Assembly (NCBI GenBank): GCA_019321725.1
Contig: CM033109.1
Coordinates: 15,097,993-15,161,992, forward strand
Direction of reading: 5' to 3'
Length of the DNA: 64,000 bases
Source: Paulownia fortunei
Lineage: Eukaryota > Streptophyta > Magnoliopsida > Lamiales > Paulowniaceae
The translations under genes and the position numbers were made by a program. This document shows positions 1-11,995 of the stretch, one piece after another. How positions within the stretch are numbered: the first letter of the stretch is position 1; each line of letters starts with the position of its first letter. A model generated the notes under the pieces. It saw nothing but the letters and a program-made list of their open reading frames with translations, did not search any database and was not told where the DNA came from.

Positions 1-1418
1 TTATAACACTTTAAGAAAAGATAAATCACTTCTTACATGCACAACCCTATGTAAAATACTTTCTCACACATGTCATGTATATAGCAGGATCAGTATTTAT
101 ATAAAAGCACAACACCCACAACGACCACAATATTTACATACTTATTTATAGTAAAGTTTTAAAAATGAAATATAGTACTAGTCTAAAAATATAATACAAC
201 AGACTCAAAATATAACAAGCCAACAAAATAGCCCAACAGGTCGTCATCCATGTACACACTTCCTAAGACACTTGCAGGAGCTCCAATAGCCGCCCAACCA
301 ATAAAAGATGCTTCAAGCATCATCGTACTCACTTACAATGCAAAAACTATATGAGCTAATGCTCAACAAGTAAAGATTATGCATGTCAAAGAATAATCCA
401 CAAAATGCTCAACAAGTCATGCATCTCAAAATGCTATGCCCACAATGCAATTTTATGCATCAAAATATTTCTCTCAAAATCATTTCTTTCTTGGGCCCCT
501 GACCAATGCTACTATCCCATGCACCAGAAAAGAGTTCTGTACACCGCCATAATCCAATGGCCAATAATCATATAAGCATGCAATCCATGCATACTCATAC
601 GCATGCAAGTCCATGCACGTGAACTTGCAAATCCATACATAAAATCATGCAAATTCATGCATGCTTCAGTGCACTAGTAGTGGTCAGCAAAATATTTTCC
701 TTTCTCAGAATCATGCCGTGCAATACAAGATTTATTAGAATGCTCATATATGATGGATGCACGTGCCAATGACAATGCCCATGTATGTATAGTCAATGGA
801 GAGTCCTCTACTATGCACATATGATTTATGGTATTACATATAATTCACACATCTACTATGTCTATGCATTGTAGTTGCAAATGAATCTTTACTTACCTTT
901 GATCGGTTGTGTGTTACTTCTAGGTTTCTTAAGTATTATTCTCCAACCTAGATATGAAACAATCTGTAAAAATACAAGATATCAATCACCATCCTCAATT
1001 AACAAGTTTATTATGCCTAATGTAGTATAAAGGTCTTGAATCTCAATTTAACTAAACAACCTTACCACTTAGAAACTATAACCGAATACAACCTTCTACG
1101 TACCTTTGTTCCATATCTTAAATGTATACTAACCTTACTTAATTGATGTATTATAAATCTTATAATATTTCCTTAAATGTTAGGGATCAAATGCACCACA
1201 TCTATGCACGAGCATGTTAATGAACCAAATAGGACAGATTCACCACTTCACATTTCCTTGCTACTACATTAATTTGCATGATGATTTTCACACCCTTAGA
1301 TATATTCATTCACTCCCCAATTTTTTATCACACTTAGCTAACATAAAAAAAAATGTAACCATGTCATATAATGGCTAAAACTCACGGATATAGCTTCCCA
1401 AGTTTAGCTCCCTTCACA
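1..1418 (-). mobile_element. Tekay-like gypsy LTR fragment (K1)
   Basis: Aligns base for base, with small indels, to about 6799-8190 of the K2 LTR and, as reverse complement, to the J LTRs. The shared block around 1380-1418 (ending near CTTCCCAAG) is where similarity stops abruptly, so the 5' part of this minus-strand LTR is missing. The window starts about 250 bp inside the LTR's 3' end. No coding sequence is present. Assignment to the Tekay/Del group is by relation to J, which carries the matching pol. Confidence 0.8.
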
Positions 1419-1425
1419 GCTCCTT

Positions 1426-2484
1426 TGATGGGAGCCGTTTCAGAAATGACGAAGTTGAGAAAAAGTTTTATGAAGTGCTCAATCATAGGAAAGTCACTCT
1501 TGAACGAGATCTCTAGCCTGCTCCAGTGGATGGGGACCTTGTAGTGATAATCCGGCCCATCGGTGGCAGAAGTTAGTCACTCAGCCAGAAAAGTTTGTGA
1601 TTAACATTGTGGGAGAATTCTCTACCAATGCACCTAATCCCTTTACCAGACACTCCTTGTACACCAACTATGATATTTTTGTACGAGGTGAGGAGGTCTC
1701 CTATCAGATTGAGATGACTAGGAGTTATTACATATTACCAATTATAGATCACTCAGCCTATACTACTTTCATATTACAGCCCCCATATTTGAAAATGATT
1801 GTTAATGCATTATACCAGCCAAGGACTATGTGGCGTCGTTCCACCAATGAGGAAGGCAGTTCCCTTTCTTTTTTGCCTTAAGTCATTATAGCAAGGCTTG
1901 GTTTTACTTCTTATGTGCAAGCTGTAGCCCACCCAGCATGTGAGTAGCATCATGAAGAGCAGGGCCTATTTGTTGTATGCTATCACTTACGATATCCCCT
2001 TTCACACAACTACCATCATCTACGAATCCATTATCTATGCTTATAGGTTGCCACTATAGAGGGTCTTTTGATGTTGTCCCTCATTTGTAGGTTATGCATG
2101 AAGGCTCACATGAAATGGGGCAAGGACGAGCCTTATGAAAGGCCCTTAGGGGTTATTGATTCTTCAGTGATTACCAAGTACCACTCATGGGGATGGGCCC
2201 TGACTAACCCCATAGGTTTTGGATTTCTTCATAATGCAACTCCTTTGGTATTTGTTCTCCACCACTACCTATTGATGCTTATGATGATCATACTGAGATC
2301 TCCGCACCACTACCACCTCTGGAGACTACTGCTTTGGCTGTCACCTCCCCCTCAGTTGCTCCTGAATTTGATAACTTACATCATGATGTTCATTAGCTGC
2401 ATCGATTTGTTAGTCGTATGGACTATCGAAAAGCAGCTTTATTGGAGAGAGTGGTGCGGCATTAGCTCAGTATATTCACCGTAG
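1426..2484 (+). pseudogene. Athila-like 3' open-frame remnant (plant transposon domain)
   Basis: Broken coding sequence, read in pieces. The clearest part is 1540-1881, which is open upstream of the GTG at 1597 and reads WQKLVTQPEKF, then GEFSTNAP and a VRGEEV motif. A second piece near 1951-2060 reads RAYLLYAITYDIPF. This pattern (WxxL, EFxxN, VRGxxV, RAxLLYAI) matches the 'putative plant transposon protein' domain that I associate with the 3' region of Athila-type elements; that is recall, not a search. A stop at 1879 and further frameshifts break it. It is followed by a purine-rich tract, as expected at an element's 3' end. Function is unknown and no host role is implied. Confidence 0.45.
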
Positions 2485-2611
2485 TGCACCTTATATTTTG
2501 ATATCCCTATTGTTAATAGATCCCTCTTCTCCTCCTGAGGATGATGAGGAAGCTCATTTTCCATGACATGCATTCTTTAGAGAAGTCCTCTATTTTTTTT
2601 CACTACTCTCC

Positions 2612-2691
2612 ATTGGGGACAATGTCATTTTTAAGTTTGGGAGGTGTGGTGTCTTTTTTTATTGATGTTGTTACCTTCTAATAGTAAGATG
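2612..2691 (+). mobile_element. Athila-like PPT and LTR stub
   Basis: CATTGGGGACAATGTC followed by TTTAAGTTTGGGAGG is the arrangement typical of the polypurine tract end of Athila/Tat-type elements in plants. An LTR-like start TGTGGTGTC begins at 2645 and runs only about 47 bp before similarity to the T1 LTR begins at 2692. T1 therefore appears to have cut it. Confidence 0.45.
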
Positions 2692-3138
2692 TGTCAATGA
2701 AACCTCAACACGTGTCCTCAAGTTTATAATTCCTAAAGATAGGTTCCCTACCTGCAGCACAAACAGACAATTGGGAGGAGCTTGGGGTTGTCCCAATGAA
2801 GCCCCTCTGATCCTTAAGTCAGTAAATATCCTATAGAATAAGTACTAACTCAAAGCATGAAATAAAAATTTTATACCTTGTAAATGTGGAGATATGGGCT
2901 ATTTATACTTGTTTATTTTGGGATATTAACCTTTGATACAATATAAACCTCATAGACCTAGTTGCCTTGTCAGGCAAGTGTTTTGTATTTTGGGCTACTT
3001 GAGCCTTTTATATGACTTGGGATATCAATTTTCCCCTAGGTCTCAGTTAATTATCTATTGGGCTATGCATGAATAAAATTAAGTAAAATTAAATAAATAA
3101 ATAAATAAAATCAATACAATTTTCATACCCGTCACACA
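2692..3138 (-). mobile_element. Tat-like gypsy 3' LTR (T1)
   Basis: Read on the minus strand the LTR begins TGTGTGACGGG at 3138, directly after a GGGGGGC purine tract, and ends ...CATTGACA at 2692. Near 2760-2820 it carries the block (reverse complement) CTGACTTAAGGATCAGAGG and, further on, TGTGCTGCAGG, a signature I recall from Tat/Ogre-type LTRs. Length is about 447 bp. It shares several blocks with the T2 LTR stub at 6401-6551. Confidence 0.55.
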
Positions 3139-3205
3139 GCCCCCCAACTCCCAGGTGCACTGATAGTTAGAAGTTGGCTGGGAGTTAAGAGCCTAAATAT
3201 CTGCA
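3139..3205 (-). promoter_or_regulatory. T1 polypurine tract and conserved 3' block
   Basis: Minus strand: GGGAGTTGGGGGGC lies next to the LTR. The 60 bases before it are conserved with the T2 block at 6340-6400 on the other strand. The pair CAACTCCCAG and CTGGGAGTT, about 30 bases apart, can fold into a hairpin. This is the plus-strand priming region of the element by family knowledge; the hairpin is a sequence observation only. Confidence 0.5.
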
Positions 3206-3361
3206 TGTCAGCAGCAGAGGTTGCATATGCTTATATTCCTTTCTCTTTTCACTAGCGAGGGTCACGTGTGTGGAGAGCGGCGGATTTGTTAATACCACCA
3301 TGCAGGAGCGAGCTTTTGTATAGGGGAAAAAGTGCCCTCGTCTAATTTTTCTTTCCCTACT

Positions 3362-3545
3362 GAGGCATTGCCTAGGTCGAATGCTCCTCCTAGCAGAAGC
3401 ATTACCTTGGTCGAATGTATCTTCTTGGCCGGATGTTCTTCCTGGCCAAGGCATTATTTCGGCCAGATAAGTTATCCCCAACAGAGGTATTGCCTCGGTT
3501 AGATGTTTCATCCCAGCTAGCTGTCTCCCCCAGCAGGTTTGCTCC
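3362..3545. repeat. degenerate minisatellite in T1 3' region
   Basis: Four or five diverged units of about 35-50 bp, each with a form of GAGGCATTGCCTAGGTCGA followed by a TCYTCCTRGC-like tail. Units start near 3362, 3395, 3448 and 3484. Such minisatellites are usual between pol and the polypurine tract in Tat/Ogre-type elements, which fits the T1 assignment. Open frames over this stretch are by-products of the repeat. Confidence 0.6.
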
Positions 3546-4454
3546 TCTATGTTGGCCTTCCTTCTTGTTAGGGCACTCGCTATTAATTTATTCTATTTTT
3601 GAATGTTTGAATGCTTCATTTGCTTAGGGGACTTAATGAGACAACAATATTTATGCTTCTCTGCACATAACTTAGTTATAAATCTCCATCCCAGTAAGTT
3701 GTTTCAGATACCAAAATAATAAGTCCCAGTTAATGGACCCTCTATACGACTAGTCTTAGCGCAATTCATATAGGAAACACCATAGGCCTTGCTGAAGGAT
3801 GATTTTGCCCAAGCAACACCTAGAGCAATGATTCGAAATGTAGCACGTCACTCAGATATTTCTCCTCCTCAACCCCTATGCTAGAGCCAAGTAGAGAAGA
3901 AGGAGTCTAAGAAAGAGGGGACAAGGAAAAAAAGAAGGGGTGACATTCACCAGCCTTAGAAGTTAAGCCACAACGACATACAGTGGCAAGCTACTGGAAT
4001 CTACATCTCTTAAACAAGGAGCTCCGGATGAAGGACCACTAGCTAAAAGTTGATATTGTAAAGACCTCTCATTTAAAGGTGCTTTAGCGAGAGCAACAAT
4101 GAAAAGCATAGCATTACAAGTAGGAAGTCATCGTGATGACCAACTCTCAACCAAAGTCGGGATCATCTTCATCCCAAGCGAGAAGAAAAGCCCAGCAGTG
4201 GCCATCTATCTACAATAAAAGCGATGGGGATCATCCCACGAGACTCATATCGCATAATTCTGCCAAAACCAAAACTGCATCTTTCCAAGTGATGGGAGCA
4301 CACACTCATAAGATAGAATCCCAGCCAAGTGGGATGTATTGAGCTCATGTTTGGAGATCAGTGCATAACATCAGAAGATTACGCCAAGTACTAAAGAAAG
4401 CCTAACTCTAAGAGGATAGAGCAACGTCAGACCATGCTTGACTATCACCATTAT
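3546..4454. other. unassigned, probably T1/T2 internal DNA
   Basis: No domain or long frame recognised. It is slightly richer in GC than its surroundings, as is the minisatellite beside it, so it is probably untranslated or decayed internal sequence of the Tat-like elements. A 69-codon open frame at 4133-4342 has no recognisable motif. Confidence 0.3.
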
Positions 4455-5883
4455 TGTTGGGTTTGCTATAATCATAGGGGTATACACGGCGGAATATTAA
4501 AATTTTATCAAATATAAATTCAACCCCTTTGATTCGAAAGCAATGTTAACGATCATGCTTATTCAATTGAACATATAAATAAATATAAAATTAGGATTAT
4601 ACCTTCTGAGCACTCTAGTTGTTTTAGGGAATAAAGCAATCAATTACTTATCTTGGACTATTAGAACTAGTAGGAATCCAAATGTCTCCCCTCTATTATG
4701 TCCACAATACGAAAGAGCAACACCAATCAAAATAATTCGCTAATATCTTTTTAATTATTTACTAATATAAACCGGAGTAAATTTTCAAGAACAATAAAGA
4801 TTAATTCATTAAGTTCTTAAAACTATAATATGAAAAGAATAACAAGAAAATAATTTTCTTTAAAGAATAAGAAAATCCAGATTACAAGAAAATGCTTTTC
4901 TTTTTCTTTCTTTTCTTGGAGAGAAAAATAAAAGAGTTAAACAAAATAATTTTTGCTTAAATTTACTGAATTATATGTTGTAATTTTCGTCCATCATCAT
5001 ATATAGGACCAAAAATTTACTTATTCTCCAACTCTTGGAGAGTTTGATAATTTTGAATTAATTCAAAGTCTTATCTTGGAAGGATTCCAAATATTCCAAC
5101 AACTCTTCTATTTTCTCTCCTATATATGTGGACTAATTTAAGACTACACTAATCATCAAAATTGTCTACATACATTCTTGATATTAATTTGAACTCTTCA
5201 ACTAATATCAAGATAGATATATATCATATATATACTATAATTATATTTATATATAAATTAAATCTTAGTGATCGATTTTATCCCATAAAATTGGTCACTA
5301 TATTTATTTATCTATAAATATGTTAATTAAATAAATCACATTTATTTAATTTATTCTCTTCATATTTTAGTGGGTTTGTTAAGTGATCCACATTAATTTT
5401 GGGCTTGGACTCAAAAATCCCCAAATAAATCATATTGATTCAATCCCAGTTTAATCAATTCAATTGATTAATTTAATTTATTACAATTGGACTTCCTAAT
5501 CAAATTAGATCTAATTAAATAATCTAATTACTTAATTGAATAATTTAATTTAACCATTAAATTAAATAGAATTCTTAAAACCATTGGATAAAATCTAAAA
5601 TTAGAAATGTTACTTTCCATAAAGATGTGTGACCCTCTTAGGTTCACTACTAAACTAGTAGTGGGCTTGTAACATTTGCAACTTATGAATAATAATTATT
5701 CCAATTAATTAATCCGCTTGGAATTAACTCCTTAATTCGAAGAACCTCACTATCCATAAAAACACCTAACATGTAATCATGACAAACTAGTCTTAGGTAA
5801 AATAGCGGTAAACCTATTTTAGTTACGAGTATCATACATGTACGGTCCTTTCGACAGCTAATCTCCCGATTGAATCCAGGGCG
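4455..5883 (-). mobile_element. copia LTR fragment (H), same family as A
   Basis: Starts TGTTGGGTTTGCTATAATC, the 3' end of the A-type LTR in reverse, and follows the A LTRs at 25486 and 43991 closely, including the CTTTTCTTTTTC tract and the stretch of AATTAATT repeats. Similarity stops near 5883, after GGTCCTTTCGACAGCTAATC and about 25 bases more. About 0.8 kb of the 5' part of the LTR is missing. Confidence 0.85.
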
Positions 5884-6400
5884 AGTTAATACGGATAAAG
5901 GTCCACTCCTGTATGGTGCCATTGATGATTTTATTGCTTAGACAACTACTCTCCACCCACACAACCCTGATAGACGCATTTGCAAAAAGAGAGAGGAGAA
6001 AGAAGAGAAAGAAAAGAGATGAACGATGGGAAAGAAAGACACAAGGATAAATGATTGAAATTACAACTCTGACAACATGAACACAATCGCTCCTCCCTAC
6101 TGAGACATGAGACTAAAAATAATTCTCAGTAGGATGGACATGTTTTGCCCAAGCACTGACGTGCAGCCCCTTAGGTAAAGCAACATATCTTCTTATCGCC
6201 AGCTCAAATGCCTCGCCCCTAGTATTGACATGAACCACATAGACAAACAACAAGCATGCTTTATCCTTACTGCTAATGCACAGTTGCACTGCCTCAACTA
6301 CTCGCTCGATTCAAATGACATATTAAGTTTCTTACTTTCCAAAGCAGACTCTTAACTACCAGCCAACTTCCAAGCCGTCAATGCGCCGGGAGTTAGGGGC
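5884..6400 (+). other. T2 internal 3' region and polypurine tract
   Basis: Untranslated 3' part of the plus-strand Tat-like element T2. It contains a 36-base all-purine run at 5984-6019. It ends with a block at 6340-6400 that matches the T1 3' block in reverse, finishing in GGGAGTTAGGGGC directly before the LTR. No coding frame recognised. Confidence 0.45.
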
Positions 6401-6551
6401 TGTATGATGAGCATAATTCATTCTCAGCCTAACCAACATTCAGGCCCAAGAGACCCAAGTCACGTAAGAGGCCCAAGCGGTTTAGAAATGTAACATACTA
6501 GTATAACAAGGCCCACAGGCCCATGAGGCATAAATTATATCAAAGGCCCAT
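6401..6551 (+). mobile_element. Tat-like LTR stub (T2)
   Basis: Begins TGTATGATGAGC after the polypurine tract. It shares blocks in order with the T1 LTR read on its own strand: CCCAAGTCAYRTAARAGGC, then CYATGAGG and RTATCAAAGG. It is cut after about 150 bp by the K2 LTR. Confidence 0.5.
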
Positions 6552-9500
6552 TGTCAAAACCTCCCAAAAATATGTACACATATATAGAAACAACCTGTGC
6601 AGTATAGTTTGTGCATCTATTCATGTGTATAACTTTTCTTTTCCGACTGGTTAGTTTAACAAAATAATGATACAAGTAAAGTGCTTTCATAACCCATAAC
6701 ACTGTATATACATACTGTAATACCCCCATTACTACACAACCATATATATTGTGTAATTTAACGAGAAAGAGCTTGTGTGTATGTGCAATATATTTGTTTT
6801 TTAACATTTTAAGAAAAGCTAAATCACTTCTTACATGCACAACCCTATTTAAAATAGAAGGATCAGTATTTATATAAAAACACAATACCCACAACGACCA
6901 CAATATTTACTTACTTATTTACAGTAAAGTTTTAAAAGAGAAATATAATACCAATCTAAAAACATAATACAACAGACTCAAAATATAACAAGCCAACAAA
7001 ATAGCCCAACAGGTCGTCATCCATGTACACACTTCCTAAGACACTTGCAGGAGCTCCAACAGCCGACCAGCCAGCTAAAGATGCTTCAAGCATCGTCGTA
7101 CTCACCTACAATGCATAAACTATATGAGCTAACGCTCAACAAGTAAAGATTATGCATGTCAAAGAATAATCCACAATATCAAGTCATGCAACTCAAAATG
7201 CTATGCTCACAATGCAATTTTATGCATCAAAATATTTCTCTCAAAATTATTTCTTTCTTGGGCCCCTGACCAACGCTACTATCCCATGCACCGGAAAAGA
7301 GCTCTGTACCCCGCCATAATCCAATGGCCAATAATCATATAAGCATGCAAATTCATGCATACTCATACGCATTCAAATCCATGCACGCGAACCTGCAAAT
7401 CCATGCATAAAATCATGCAAATCCATGCATGCTTCGGTGCACTAGTAGTGGTCAGCAAAACATTTTCCTTTCTCTGAATCATGCCGTGCAATGCAAGATT
7501 TATCACAATGCTCATATATGATGCATGTACGTGCTAATGACAATACCCATGTATGTATGCTCAATGGAGAGCCCTCTACTATGCACATATGATTTATGAT
7601 ATTACATGTAATTCACACATCTACTATGTCTATACATTGTGGTTGTAAATGAATTTTTACTTACCTTTCACTTGGTTGGTGGCTTAGTCTAAATTTGTTT
7701 AGTATTCATCTCCAACCTCAGATGTAAAATAGCCTATAATATTATCCAACATCAAGCACCATTCCCAATTTGGCAAGTTGAAAGCACAAAATCTCATACT
7801 AGACCTTAAACACCAAGCTATAAGCTAACAATCAAGCTTTCACAAACTAGAACCCAATAGAGCCCCTCAAATACCGCAATTTCTCATATTAAATACATGA
7901 AAACATCATGTAATTGAAGTATTATAACTCTAATAGCATGTACCTAATTGTTAACACTCAATAGCAACATGTCTAGGTTGAAACATGCTAAGTGATCAAA
8001 TGTGGCAGATTCACATTTTCATATTTTCTTGCTGTCAAGCTTAGTTGCATGATAATTTTAACATCCCTAAGCATATCCAATCACTCCAAATTTTTACCAC
8101 ACTTAGATAACATGTATGTAAATGTAACCATATCATAGAATTTCTAAAAATCATGGATATAGCTTCCCAAGTTCAGCTCTCTTCACAACATACTGAAACA
8201 GATTGTTTCCTACCGTGACAGTTTTGCACATTACATGACATTAATGGTTTTGGCACCCTTAAGTATATTCAATCACTCCAACATTTTCACCATAATTATA
8301 TAACATATATAAGGAGACAACAAGGTCATATTATTATCAAAAATAATGGATTTAGTTCCCCTAATTCAGTCTCCTTCACAGCACACGTAAACAGATTTTG
8401 CTATTTTGGCAGTTTGAGTGTTTCTCCAATATCATTCTCTATTTCAATTTCCAACTGATAAAACTTCATTAAAATACTCTTAATTCATATATGGTTATGT
8501 AAATGGTAATAATTATAGGTTTTATTCAACATACCATACACTTTTGAAGCCTAAAACACAAGAAAACTGTAAGATGACAGTTTCTGCCACAAGTATTTCC
8601 TATTAAGTGTTTGTCATCAAAAACCCTTTCTTTGTGCACCAAAGTCTAACTAAAAACTTCCTAACACTTTTAAAAGAGATATTGAAAGTTTAATAAACAA
8701 TAAAACCATTCATAATAATCTGAAAACCAAAGGCAAAACCGTAGATAAGTGTTACCTATGCAGATTTTGAAGTTAAATTGATGGTAATCACTTCTCCTTT
8801 GCTTTTCTTGCTTTTATTTCAACTTGGAATCAATTTGGATCACTTGGAGACCTTAAGGTGTGTGTTTGGAAGATGAAAATGGCTGAAATGAGGGTCTGGT
8901 CGTGGCTTAAGGGTGAAGGTTTGAGGTGTTAGCTTGAGATGTTAGCTTAAGCTTAATAAGAAAGCATAAGGTGGCAAGTAAATGGTAAAATCTGATTTTC
9001 TCCCTTATCTTGCCGCCCTAATCTTGTGTGTCTCACCCATTTTTATTTGGTTGTGACCTATCTTAGTCACCATTCATTTCCATAGTTATTTCCTATGTCC
9101 GTTCATTCGATCTCCAAACCGATTCACATCTGATTCTTAAAGAATTATCTAGTTTGCATTTCTAAAATCATATGCACATATGGGCCTTGTAATATGACAC
9201 TTAAATCACATTATATCATGTCCAATATCCCAAGTATGCTAATTTACAAATATATGCTTTTGAAATAACTTGATCAAATCAAATTAAACCGTATAAGCTT
9301 ACTAGTAACACTTTTAACACTTCTAAAATTATAACCTATATATCCCATCTATATCTAATATTGATCCACCTCATTTTCTTATTATTTCCATATAAAATCA
9401 ACTACTTAGATTAGGAAATTCAATAACTAATACCGTGCAAGAGCTTCAAAATTAAGTTTAATATTCAAGAACGTCGTATAAAATGAAATAAATTATGCAA

Positions 9501-9591
9501 TGTCAATAGAAATGCAAATAGCATATAAAATTAACACGTTATGCATGAATCATATTTGGCCATATGAGTAGTAAGAGGCTCGGGTATCACA
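6552..9591 (-). mobile_element. Tekay-like gypsy LTR (K2), about 3.04 kb
   Basis: On the minus strand it begins TGTGATACCCGAGCC at 9591 and ends GGGAGGTTTTGACA at 6552. It is collinear with the J LTRs in reverse, including the blocks CTTAAGGGTGCCAAAAC and GAACTTGGGAAGCT. The flank at 9592 onward is the 3' end of a gypsy internal region, so K2 is the 3' LTR of a minus-strand element whose remainder is lost. Confidence 0.85.
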
Positions 9592-9935
9592 TCCTTCCCT
9601 CCTTATAAAAATTTCATCCCCGAAATTTCACTTACCGAAAAAGTTTAGGATACTTAGTTCTCATTTCATCCTCCCTTTCCCAAGTGGCCTATTCTACCAA
9701 TTGGTTTCTCCATAACACTTTAACCAATGGAATCTATTTATTTCTCAGCTGCTTCACTTCTCGTAACAAAATTTGTACAGATTTTTCTTCATAGCTCAAA
9801 TCTGCTTTTAATTCTAGTAGTTCATTCTTCATAATGTGAGAGGGATTAGCAATATATTTCCTCAGCATAGACACATGAAATACATTGTGTATTTGGGACA
9901 TAGACATTGGCAGATCCAGAGCTAAGAGATAGTAC
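9592..9935 (-). pseudogene. gypsy pol C-terminus remnant (integrase tail/chromodomain side)
   Basis: Minus strand, next to the K2 LTR. Around 9850-9905 it reads MSQIHNVFHVSMLRKYIANP, the conserved motif just after the gypsy integrase core, and the same motif occurs in J at 39400-39450. The sequence up to the LTR corresponds to J's chromodomain-like tail and polypurine tract. Everything upstream (reverse transcriptase, integrase core, gag) is missing. Decayed and not functional. Confidence 0.75.
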
Positions 9936-11046
9936 CAGTTCGGCTAGAAAGTGGTAAAACATTTGTCAAAAGAGGCTAAGCAGTGCAGTCTGTAACAGGC
10001 TCATGTCGCGGTGTGAATGGCCAAAATCAGGCAATGACTTGCCTTTCTTCAAGCACCACGACACCCCCATTTTTGGAGTTGCGGCACCTAATGAACAGGG
10101 TACCTCACGCCACGGCGCTAGTGGTCTATAATTGAAAAAAATATCTATAATTGTTTTAGGACAAGTGGCAATCTAACCCACGTATGGGATCTTTCTTGTT
10201 ATACACCACTACAGCCTCACACACCATGTGACACTCTGTTAGATACACTATATACACACATTTACATCACACAAATGATATATACACAACATTCAACACA
10301 TAATTTAACCCATACACACTCCACACCAAAGTTTTCACACACTTTTTCTCTCCACCAAAAATTCCTATTTCTCCATATTTATTCACTCACTACACTAAGA
10401 ACATATATACTTATTACCAAGGAGCTTGGGATTTGAAGACAAGAAGAGGAGAAGCTTCATTGGACATTAAAGATTTTGAAGAAAAAGTGAAGAATCTTAG
10501 TGGTTGTAATATTCTACTTTAATTTCTTCTTTTGTTTAATTTGAGAAATTTGTAAGAATCATGATGTGCTTGCTTAATTTCAATATGAACTAATCTACTT
10601 TTCTCAAGGCTTGGAAAACCATTTCTATGAAGTTATGAGTTGATGTTTATATTGTGACTGAAATGTTATTTTTATTATGATGAGCATATGCTATGTGTTT
10701 AATGCTTCATGAGATTTAGCCAATTTCAAGTTGATTCTAATTGTTGTAATTAGGTTGAGAGGTAAAGTTGTAGAAATAGATTGGGTAGGATGGCTAACTA
10801 ATGTCTTGAATCTCCTTAGTATTGAATTCAATCCCTCAATCTCTGTGGGTTTTAGTTTCTTTTATTTAATTTGTTAGTTCTTGCATTTGTTCAAATACCA
10901 CAAAAATATTTAGGCCAAATATAGCATAGGTAATCTATATTTGGTACTTACACACACACACTCTCTAGGGATACGATACGATACTCACTCTTTATTATTT
11001 GTTGACACCATGCACTTGTGGGTTTTGTTACCACCACTTTGGGTTC
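9936..11046 (+). mobile_element. Athila/Tat-like LTR (left edge uncertain)
   Basis: The 3' part has the layout CTCTGTGGGTTTTAG, then GGGATACGATACGATACTC, then ACCATGCACTTGTGGGTTTTG, which is typical of the end of Athila/Tat LTRs. A degenerate tRNA-Asp-type primer site follows at once. The 5' part (about 9995-10130) has scattered GC-rich words such as CACGCCACGGCGC. The true LTR start is not clear; 9936 is simply where the K2 element ends. Confidence 0.5.
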
Positions 11047-11064
11047 ACCACCGTTGCTGTAGAG
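11047..11064 (+). promoter_or_regulatory. degenerate tRNA-Asp-type primer-binding site
   Basis: ACCACCGTTGCTGTAGAG lines up with the usual Athila primer site TGGCGCCGTTGCCGGGGA, sharing the CCGTTGC core. Its position directly after an LTR end supports the call; mutations would prevent efficient priming. Confidence 0.5.
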
Positions 11065-11282
11065 TGTATTTTTGTGTTATATTAAAGTTGATTGTCTAGC
11101 TGTAGTTTGACCATTTTTCTTGCTTTATATTGGTTTCCTTTCATTTATTTTTATTATTCTGTTCTAGTTTACTTTAGTTGTTTTGTTTTGTTTTGTTTTT
11201 TGGAGGCACTTTGTTGGATGCGATGGCAATGTATAGACATTATTAGCCAACTGAATGTGCCATGTCAATGGAGACCTTTGGA

Positions 11283-11995
11283 AGTCATGAAGTAGATCCC
11301 CTTGAAGTATTAACCGCCCAAATCAATGCTTAGTCTTTGAAGATTGATAGATTTCCGGCACATACTACTCGTACATCCTTCGCAATGCAAAAGTCATATC
11401 GGTGGTTTTCATGTAAGATCAGAATACCAAATGAGCAATCCATGGGCAGCACCATAGGTCAATCATGTTCAATATATATGGGATTACAATGAGCAATATG
11501 ATACTCTTTTCTCCATCATGTACAATTAAAGATGGCAAGTTCACCCAAATTTCTCTTGGGAAAATGATCACAATATGACATGGTGTGAACACGCTTATCT
11601 ACCTCAAGAAAATGAGTGAAATCTAGAACAAATACTGACTCAATTCATGGTGAATACCAAGGCTAGATTAAAAAATACATCAATATCCCTTAAGAGATTG
11701 GAAGCCCAACTTAGTGAACTGAGCAGTGCACTAGTTGATAAGCAACTAGCTAACTTACCTAGCACATTTGAGGTAAATAAAGTAGGGGAAGAGCGCGGTA
11801 ATGTTAATATTTTAACAAGTGATGAAGAGTTAGAATCCCCCTTGATAGTTGATGAATTGGGTAAGAGTGGACAAAATGATACAACACAAATGCCTATTTT
11901 GGAAGAGAAAGAAGGCGTAGTTGTAATTCAATCAAGCCCTTCCCAAAAGCCATCATCGAAAGCTTCTTGCCCTCAACTCTTAGAGAAGAGCAAAG
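11283..11995 (+). pseudogene. Athila-like gag remnant, cut by copia B
   Basis: Decayed gag. The 3' part, 11647-11995, stays open for 116 codons and reads MVNTKARLKNTSISLKRLEA then LPSTFEVN. It resembles the linker between gag and protease of Athila-type elements (LRxLExQ...LPSxTExN). Upstream, 11283-11640 has stops in every frame but includes Gag-like phrases. The frame ends where the copia B LTR begins, so the rest of the element (protease, pol) is not next to it. A capsid role is known for the family; this copy is dead. Confidence 0.55.

Noticed and set aside
3362..3545. CRISPR-like array
   Set aside because: Units are diverged along their whole length with no constant repeat and unique spacers; it is a minisatellite of a Tat-like element.
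3139..6400. Terminal inverted repeats of a DNA transposon (for example a Mutator-like element)
   Set aside because: Each arm ends in a purine tract followed by an LTR-like start, the outer flanks (2692-3138 and 6401-6551) are homologous to each other in LTR fashion, and no target duplication lies at the arms.
1..9591. K1 and K2 as the two LTRs of one element
   Set aside because: K2 has the matching pol end on its right side (9592-9935), so it is the 3' LTR of an element lying to its right; K1 is a separate truncated copy.
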